In this document: piece after piece, positions 58,485 to 64,000 of the stretch
Numbering within the stretch: the stretch's first letter is position 1
Layout of the letters: each line of letters starts with the position of its first letter
DNA from: Cellulomonas persica
Lineage (GTDB): Bacteria > Actinomycetota > Actinomycetes > Actinomycetales > Cellulomonadaceae
Reading direction: 5' to 3'
DNA: 64,000 nucleotides
Assembly (NCBI RefSeq): GCF_007989825.1
Contig: NZ_BJUA01000002.1
Coordinates: forward strand, 186,001-250,000
The notes under the pieces: model-generated
What the model saw: only the letters and a program-made list of their open reading frames with translations
Told to the model about the DNA's origin: nothing
Database searches by the model: none
Program-made: the position numbers and the translations under genes

Positions 58485-59611
58485 TGGGCCCCCGCCGCGC
58501 GCTCGGCCGCCACGCCCAGGCCCTCGGACACCTTGGCGAGCAGCTGTTCCCAGCTCGCCTCGAACTTCTCGACGCCCTCGATCTCGAGCTGCCGCGCGAC
58601 GTCGTCGACGTCGATGCCGAGCGCGACGAGGCGGTCGAGCAGCCTGGCGGAGGCGTCCTGGGTACCCGTGACGGTGTCGCGCGCGTCGCCGCCGTGGTCG
58701 GCGACCGCCTCGAGCGTCTTCTCGGGCATCGTGTTGACGACGCCCGCGACGACGAGCTCGTCGACGTACAGCGTGTCGGGATAGGCCGGGTCCTTGACGC
58801 CGGTCGACGCCCACAGCGGGCGCTGCGGGCGCGCGCCGGCGGCGGCGAGGGCCTGCCAGCGCTCGCTCGCGACGACCTCCTCGTACACGCCGTACGCGAG
58901 GCGTGCGTTGGCGATCGCGGCCTTGCCGCGCAGCTCGGCCGCCTCGGGGGTCGCAAGGTCGTCGAGCCGGGGATCGATCGCGGTGTCGACGCGCGAGACG
59001 AAGAACGAGGCGACCGACGCGATCGGAGCCAGGTCGTGGCCGTTGGCGCGCGCCTGCTCGAGGCCCGACTGGAACGCGTCGAGCACGGCGGCGTAGCGCT
59101 CGAGCGAGAAGATCAGCGTCACGTTGACGCTGATGCCCTCGGCGAGCACGGCGGTGATCGCGGGGAGGCCCTCGAGGGTCGCGGGGATCTTGATGAAGAC
59201 GTTGGGCCGGTCGACCGTCGACCACAGCGCGCGAGCCGAGGTGACCGTCGCCGCGGTGTCCCGCGCGAGCCGCGGGTCGACCTCGATCGAGACGCGTCCG
59301 TCCTGGCCGTCGGTGCGGTCGTACACGGGACGGAGCACGTCCGCGGCCGCTCGCACGTCGTCGGTCGTGATCGTGAACACCGCCTGGTCGACGTCCGCGC
59401 CCTGCGCGGCGAGCGCGCGCAGCTGCTCGTCGTAGGCGTCGCCCTGGCTGATCGCCGCCGCGAAGATCGTCGGGTTGGTGGTCACACCCACCACGCCGCG
59501 CTCCACGAGCGAGGCGAGGTTCCCGGAGCGCAGCCGCTCACGCGACAGGTCGTCGAGCCAGACGGCCACTCCCGCCTCGGTGAGCCGTGCGAGGGGTCCG
59601 CTCGGTGCCAT
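58481..59611 (-). CDS. tal: Transaldolase
   Basis: Tal transfers a dihydroxyacetone unit between sugar phosphates. The 376-residue protein has [14 protein letters not shown], the Schiff-base Lys in [25 protein letters not shown] and [12 protein letters not shown]. It belongs to the longer actinobacterial/cyanobacterial class. GGAAGGA precedes the ATG. It starts a tightly overlapping run with zwf, opcA and pgl; a strong hairpin separates it from tkt. Confidence 0.96.
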
Positions 59612-59687
59612 GGTCGTTCCTTCCCTCATGAGCTTGCTGCGCGCAGGCACGACCGTGCCCTCGCGACCTCCTCGTCATCCTGACCCG

Positions 59688-59733
59688 CGGGTGCACGGGA
59701 CGCCTGCTGGAGTTGTGGCGTCCCGTGCACCCG
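59688..59733. terminator. Perfect 17-base hairpin between tkt and tal
   Basis: 59688-59704 pairs without mismatch with 59717-59733 around a 12-base loop. It starts seven bases beyond the tkt stop on the minus strand. It probably ends most tkt transcripts, leaving tal-zwf-opcA-pgl to readthrough or an unseen promoter in the 77 bases before tal. Confidence 0.85.
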
Positions 59734-59739
59734 TGCGGA

Positions 59740-61908
59740 TCAGCCCTGCTGGTCGCCCGTGCCGGTCGCCGTCGGGGCGGCCTGCGACGCGGACGGCGCC
59801 GCGTCGCCGCGCGCGGCCGCGATCGACTCGTGCGCGGCCGCGACGACGGCCTCCGTCGTGATGCCGAACTCGCGGTAGAGCACCTGGTAGTCCGCCGACG
59901 CGCCGAAGTGCTCGAGCGAGATGCTGCGGCCCGCGTCGCCGACGATCTTGTGCCACGAGAGCGCGATGCCGGCCTCGACCGAGACGCGCGCCCGCACCGA
60001 CGACGGCAGGACCGACTCGCGGTACGCCTCGTCCTGAGCGGCGAACCACTCGAGCGACGGCGCCGAGACGACGCGCGTCGGGACACCGGCGGCCTCGAGC
60101 GTCTCGCGCGCCTCGACCGCGAGCTGGACCTCGGAACCCGTGCCGATGAGGATGACCTCGGGCGTGCCGGTGCTCGCCTCGAGGAGCACGTAGGCGCCCT
60201 TGGCGACACCCTCGGCGCCCGCGAAGCCGTCCTCGCCGCGCGGGAACGTCGGGACGTTCTGGCGCGTGAGGATCAGGCCGACCGGACCGTCGCGGTGCTC
60301 GAGGATCGCCTTCCACGCCTGCGCCGTCTCGTTGGCGTCCGCGGGACGGACGACCGCCAGGCCGGGGATCGCGCGCAGCGCGGTGAGGTGCTCGACGGGC
60401 TGGTGCGTCGGGCCGTCCTCGCCGAGGCCGATCGAGTCGTGCGTCCACACGTAGATCGCGGGCACGCCCATGAGCGAGGCGAGCCGGACCGAGCCGCGCA
60501 TGTAGTCCGCGAACTGCAGGAACGTGCCGCCGTAGGCGCGGGTCAGGCCGTGCAGCGTGATACCGGACAGGATCGCGCCCATGCCGTGCTCACGGATGCC
60601 GAAGTGCAGCGTGCGGCCGCCCTCGTCGCCCGCGAACTCGTGCGTGGAGCGGTGCGCCGGGATGAAGGACGGCTGGCCCTTCATCGTCGTGTTGTTGGAG
60701 CCGGCCAGGTCGGCCGAGCCGCCCCAGAGCTCGGGGAGCTCGTCGGCGATCGCGGAGAGCACCTCACCGGAGGCCGCGCGCGTGGCGACGGCCTTGCCGG
60801 CGGGGAACACCGGGAGCGAGTCGGTCCAGCCCGCGGGCAGCTCGCCGGCCCGCAGCCGCTCGAGGAGCGCGGCGCGCTCCGGGTTGGCGGCCTTCCAGGC
60901 GTCGAACGACTCCTGCCATGCGGCGCGGACGGTCGCGGCGCGGTCCGCCAGTGAACGCGTGTGCGCGAGGACCTCGGGCGCGACCTCGAACGTCTGGTCC
61001 GGGTCGAAGCCGAGGATCTCCTTGAGGCCGCGGATCGAGTCCGTGCCGAGCTTCGAGCCGTGCGACGAGTGGTCGTCGGTCTTGCCGGGCGTCGGCCACG
61101 CGATGAGCGTGCGGATCCCGATGAAGGACGGCTTGTCCGTCACGGCCTTGGCGGCCTCGATGGCCGCGTGCAGCGCGTCCACGTCCTCGCGGTACTCGCC
61201 GCCGGCGGTCCAGTCGACGAACTGCACGTGCCAGCCGTACGACTCGTAGCGCGCCAGCACGTCCTCGGTGAACGCGATCTGGGTGTCACCCTCGATCGAG
61301 ATGTGGTTGTCGTCCCACAGCACGATCAGGTTGCCGAGCTCCTGCGTGCCGGCCAGCGACGAGGCCTCACTCGTCACGCCCTCCTGCAGGTCGCCGTCCG
61401 AGGCGATCACGTACGTGTAGTGGTCGAACGGGCTCGTGCCCGCGGGCGCCTCGGGGTCCAGCAGCTGCCGCTCGCGGCGCTGCGCCATCGCGAAGCCGAC
61501 CGCCGAGGCCAGGCCCTGGCCCAGCGGGCCGGTCGTGATCTCGACGCCCTCGGTGTGCTTGTACTCGGGGTGCCCCGGGGTCTTCGAGCCCCAGGTCCGC
61601 AGCGCCTGCAGGTCCTCGAGCTCGAGGCCGAAGCCGCCCAGGTAGAGCTGGATGTACTGGGTCAGGCAGGAGTGACCCGCCGACAGGACGAAGCGGTCAC
61701 GACCGAGCCAGTGCGTGTCCTGCGGGTCGTGCCGGAGCACGTTCTGGTACAGGAGGTAGGCCACGGGGGCGAGGCTGATCGCCGTCCCCGGGTGTCCGTT
61801 GCCGACCTTCTCGACCGAGTCCGCCGCCAGGACGCGCACCGTGTCGACAGCCTTCACGTCCAGGTCGGTCCAACCGACCGTCTGGGCCAGGGGAGCCTTC
61901 GCGTTCAC
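59740..61908 (-). CDS. tkt: Transketolase
   Basis: Tkt moves two-carbon units in the pentose phosphate path with thiamine diphosphate. The 722-residue protein has [19 protein letters not shown], the TPP motif [15 protein letters not shown]...[10 protein letters not shown], and [17 protein letters not shown] and [20 protein letters not shown] in the second domain. A short Ala/Thr-rich tail follows. The ATG is close to the family start. A TATAGGCT -10 at 62134-62127 would give a leader of about 210 bases. Confidence 0.97.
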   Translation of the reverse strand: MNAKAPLAQTVGWTDLDVKAVDTVRVLAADSVEKVGNGHPGTAISLAPVAYLLYQNVLRHDPQDTHWLGRDRFVLSAGHSCLTQYIQLYLGGFGLELEDLQALRTWGSKTPGHPEYKHTEGVEITTGPLGQGLASAVGFAMAQRRERQLLDPEAPAGTSPFDHYTYVIASDGDLQEGVTSEASSLAGTQELGNLIVLWDDNHISIEGDTQIAFTEDVLARYESYGWHVQFVDWTAGGEYREDVDALHAAIEAAKAVTDKPSFIGIRTLIAWPTPGKTDDHSSHGSKLGTDSIRGLKEILGFDPDQTFEVAPEVLAHTRSLADRAATVRAAWQESFDAWKAANPERAALLERLRAGELPAGWTDSLPVFPAGKAVATRAASGEVLSAIADELPELWGGSADLAGSNNTTMKGQPSFIPAHRSTHEFAGDEGGRTLHFGIREHGMGAILSGITLHGLTRAYGGTFLQFADYMRGSVRLASLMGVPAIYVWTHDSIGLGEDGPTHQPVEHLTALRAIPGLAVVRPADANETAQAWKAILEHRDGPVGLILTRQNVPTFPRGEDGFAGAEGVAKGAYVLLEASTGTPEVILIGTGSEVQLAVEARETLEAAGVPTRVVSAPSLEWFAAQDEAYRESVLPSSVRARVSVEAGIALSWHKIVGDAGRSISLEHFGASADYQVLYREFGITTEAVVAAAHESIAAARGDAAPSASQAAPTATGTGDQQG

Positions 61909-62126
61909 CGCACCTCATTCCCACCCGGGGGAGCCGGGTGACGTGTTCCGACTTGCGTGCCGTGTCCGTCAGGCGCCCGCAGGCGGTCAGGCGGCACGGC
62001 CTCGCGAGGGTTCTCGCGAGCGCACGGTCGTCCGTGGCTGGCCCGCGCGCCGGTTCGTGCGGATGCGGCCCTGCTCGGGGCGCACCCGGACGACGTCGCG
62101 CGCGGACGGACGCCGGTTGCCGCTCG

Positions 62127-62134
62127 AGCCTATA
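62127..62134 (-). promoter_or_regulatory. -10 element of tkt
   Basis: TATAGGCT on the minus strand is identical to the octamer in the gap promoter. No clear -35 was seen. Confidence 0.5.
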
Positions 62135-62226
62135 GCGCATGCACAGAGGTCGAGCGACGATGACCAGCCTCCGGCCACTCTCACGCGGCCACGCCGGACG
62201 ATGTGCGGCGCGCGACCGATCTCACA

Positions 62227-62255
62227 GGTCCCGCCGGGCGTGCTGGCGGGCCTTT
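62227..62255 (+). terminator. Hairpin upstream of the ctaB promoter
   Basis: CCCGCC (62230-62235) pairs with GGCGGG (62245-62250), extended by GG/CC past one bulged T, and TTT follows. It stands 95 bases before ctaB, in front of a TAGCAT -10. It could end a short plus-strand RNA that begins near 62143. Confidence 0.45.
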
Positions 62256-62349
62256 CGTCCCGCGCGCGGCGTAGCATGGCCGTCGACGTCAGCCCCCGAC
62301 CGGCGCACCGCAGCGACCGGCCGACCCCGAACGAACGGAACCGCCTCGC

Positions 62350-63435
62350 GTGCGCCTCACCAGCCCCTCGTCCGTCGACGGCAGGTCGACTGACGGCGTC
62401 GTCGCCGACGCGCACGGTGCTGGTGCTCCTCGCGGTGCTGCGGTGCGCAGCGAGTCCGCGCCCGCCGCCGGCACGACGGCGGCTCCCGCGTCCGACGCGC
62501 GCACCGGCACGCTCGCGGCAGCGGCCGCCACGCCGGCGGGCCGCGTCGCGCGGGCCCGGGCAGTCGTGGCCCGCTACGTCACGCTGACCAAGCCCCGCGT
62601 CATCGAGCTCCTGCTCGTGACGACGATCCCGACGATGATCCTCGCGCAGGAGGGCTGGCCGAGCCTCGGCCTCGTCCTGGCGACGCTCGTCGGCGGTGCG
62701 ACCGCCGCGGGCTCGGCGAACGTCCTGAACTGCTACATCGACCGCGACATCGACCGCGTCATGAACCGGACCCGCCGCCGCCCGACGGCGACGGGGGAGA
62801 TCAGCCCGCGTGCCGCACTGACGTTCGGCCTCGTGCTCGGCGTCGTCAGCCTCACCTGGCTGTGGTTCCTGGTGAACCCCGTGTCTTCGATGCTGACCGC
62901 GGGTGCGATCCTCATCTACGTCGTCGGCTACACGATGATCCTCAAGCGCCGCACGCCGCAGAACATCGTGTGGGGCGGCGCGGCCGGCTGCATGCCGGTG
63001 CTCATCGGGTGGTCCGCCGTGACCGGCACCGTGGGCTGGCCCGCGGTGCTGCTGTTCGGGGTCATCTTCTTCTGGACGCCGCCGCACTACTGGCCGCTGT
63101 CGATGAAGTTCCGCCGCGACTACGCCGCCGCGGGCGTGCCGATGCTCCCCGTCGTCGCGCAGGACACCAAGGTCGCGCGCGAGATGATCGGCTACACGCT
63201 CGCGATGATCGCGTGCTCGCTGCTGCTGGTCCCCGCCGCGGGGATGACATGGGTCTACGCCGTGCTCGCCACCGCGCTCGGCGTCTGGTTCCTCGTGCTG
63301 TGCGTGCGCCTGCTGCGCCGCGCGGAGGACCCGGCCCGCGGCAAGCTCCGGGCGATGAGCGTGTTCCACGCGTCGATCACCTACCTGACGCTCCTGTCCG
63401 TCGCCGTCTCCGTCGACGTGTTCCTGCCCCTCTGA
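62350..63435 (+). CDS. ctaB: Protoheme IX farnesyltransferase (heme O synthase)
   Basis: CtaB adds a farnesyl group to heme B for the terminal oxidase. The 361-residue UbiA-family membrane protein has about nine helices and the prenyl-PP site [15 protein letters not shown], with [18 protein letters not shown] later. About 75 Ala/Thr-rich residues precede the family core ([14 protein letters not shown]), so a start farther inside, for example the GTG at 62566, is possible. The GTG at 62350 has only a weak site before it. ctaB opposite tkt is usual in actinobacteria. Confidence 0.92.
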   Translation: MRLTSPSSVDGRSTDGVVADAHGAGAPRGAAVRSESAPAAGTTAAPASDARTGTLAAAAATPAGRVARARAVVARYVTLTKPRVIELLLVTTIPTMILAQEGWPSLGLVLATLVGGATAAGSANVLNCYIDRDIDRVMNRTRRRPTATGEISPRAALTFGLVLGVVSLTWLWFLVNPVSSMLTAGAILIYVVGYTMILKRRTPQNIVWGGAAGCMPVLIGWSAVTGTVGWPAVLLFGVIFFWTPPHYWPLSMKFRRDYAAAGVPMLPVVAQDTKVAREMIGYTLAMIACSLLLVPAAGMTWVYAVLATALGVWFLVLCVRLLRRAEDPARGKLRAMSVFHASITYLTLLSVAVSVDVFLPL

Positions 63436-63451
63436 CGAGCGGTCCCGCGCG

Positions 63452-64000
63452 GTGACGCAGGTGGTCTCCCGCACGCCGCTCGAGCGCGCCCTCGAGCAGT
63501 ACCTCGCACACCTGACGGTCGAGCGCGGGCTGTCCCGCAACACGCTCGCCGCGTACCGCCGCGATCTCGGCCGGTACGTCGCCTACCTCGTCGCGCGCGG
63601 ACGTCACGAGCCGCAGGACGTGGCCTCCCAGGACGTCGAGGACTACCTGCTCGCGCTGCGCACCGGGTCGGACGGGGGAAGCGCGCTGTCGGCCTCGTCC
63701 GCCGCGCGTGCGGTCGTCGCGGTGCGCGGCTGGCACCGGTTCTGGGTGCTGGACGGCGTGACGGCCGACGACGCCGCGGGTGCGGTGCGGCCTCCGGCCA
63801 CGCCTCGTCGCCTGCCGAAGGCCATCTCGGTCGACGAGGTCGGCCGGCTGATCGACGCGGCCGGCTTCGGCGACGGTGCCGTGCCGCTGCGGGACCGCGC
63901 GCTGCTCGAGCTGCTCTACGCCACCGGGGCGCGCATCTCGGAGGCCGTCGGACTGGACGTCGACGACGTCGACGCGACGCCCGGGCGCGCGGCCGTGCGC
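63452..64000 (+). CDS. xerD: Tyrosine recombinase XerD, N-terminal part
   Basis: The gene runs off the end of the window; 183 codons are present. The SAM-like N-terminal domain is complete (LEQYLAHLTVERGLSRNTLAAYRRDLGRYVAYL). The catalytic domain begins with PRRLPKAISVDEV and contains the first active-site Arg in LLYATGARISEAVGLDVDD. XerD resolves chromosome dimers with XerC at dif. The GTG lies 16 bases after the ctaB stop without a clear ribosome site. A phage or integron integrase is unlikely given the conserved location. Confidence 0.9.
   Translation, partial: MTQVVSRTPLERALEQYLAHLTVERGLSRNTLAAYRRDLGRYVAYLVARGRHEPQDVASQDVEDYLLALRTGSDGGSALSASSAARAVVAVRGWHRFWVLDGVTADDAAGAVRPPATPRRLPKAISVDEVGRLIDAAGFGDGAVPLRDRALLELLYATGARISEAVGLDVDDVDATPGRAAVR

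Larger units (their letters stand above)
61909..62349. other. Divergent region between tkt and ctaB
   Basis: No protein gene was found. Near 62127-62136 a minus-strand TATAGGCT (for tkt) overlaps a plus-strand TATAGC. A plus-strand hairpin at 62227-62252 is followed by TTT. A further TAGCAT (62272-62277) may be the ctaB -10. The tkt leader (61909 to about 62120) showed no known motif. Confidence 0.5.

Overview
The window is a high-GC actinobacterial chromosome segment. Codon third positions are nearly all G or C, GTG starts are common, and RbpA, WhiA, OpcA, an ANTAR regulator and a proofreading-less PolA are all present. The gene order coaE-uvrB ... uvrA-uvrC-rapZ-yvcK-whiA-gap-pgk-tpiA-secG-rbpA ... 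pgl-opcA-zwf-tal-tkt-ctaB-xerD is the conserved actinobacterial core. Together with the plant-polysaccharide genes it suggests a cellulolytic actinomycete, probably Cellulomonas or a close relative. The genus is an inference from content, not from any database match.

Layout. 1-2.7 kb: end of mltG, aroE and a CPA2-type cation/proton antiporter. 2.8-12.3 kb is the accessory part. A GH95-like glycosidase and its LacI-type repressor face a GH39 beta-xylosidase-like gene across a shared promoter with two operator-like sites. Next come a secreted tandem-esterase protein whose C-terminus looks like a WxL cell-surface domain and a membrane-anchored DUF916-type protein, the usual WxL partner. Two palindromes lie in front of the esterase gene. 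12.3-14.1 kb: tRNA-Leu(CAA), an ANTAR response regulator and a secondary-metabolism-independent EEP-fold hydrolase. 14.3-20 kb: a branched-chain amino acid ABC transporter with livK facing livHMGF; LivH carries an extracytoplasmic N-terminal domain. 20.5-27.5 kb: GNAT acetyltransferase, thioesterase, polA, a DUF485/acetate symporter pair behind a CRP/GlxR-like site, and a methyltransferase.

27.6-41.4 kb: pfkA, rpsA, coaE, an unrecognised small protein, uvrB, and two tandem TerC exporters behind a yybP-ykoY-type manganese riboswitch. Then YciI, an aldo/keto reductase, an acyl-CoA-dehydrogenase-like protein, a metallo-hydrolase and a GH15 enzyme. 41.5-54.4 kb: uvrA with a LexA-like box, OsmC, uvrC-rapZ-yvcK-whiA, the lower-glycolysis run gap-pgk-tpiA, secG and rbpA. 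54.5-61.9 kb on the minus strand: an O-methyltransferase and the pentose phosphate run tkt-tal-zwf-opcA-pgl, with a strong hairpin between tkt and tal. 62.3 kb to the end: ctaB and the start of xerD.

How it fits together. Sugars released by the carbohydrate genes would enter the pentose phosphate and glycolytic genes encoded in the same window. At least twelve genes, including polA, uvrA, uvrB and uvrC, have a TAnnnT/CAnnnT hexamer ending 6-7 bases before the start codon, as expected for leaderless transcripts. The least described parts are the actinobacterial WxL/DUF916 esterase pair, the LivH fusion, the riboswitch whose P1 strand can also pair with the Shine-Dalgarno, and a possible short RNA between tkt and ctaB.
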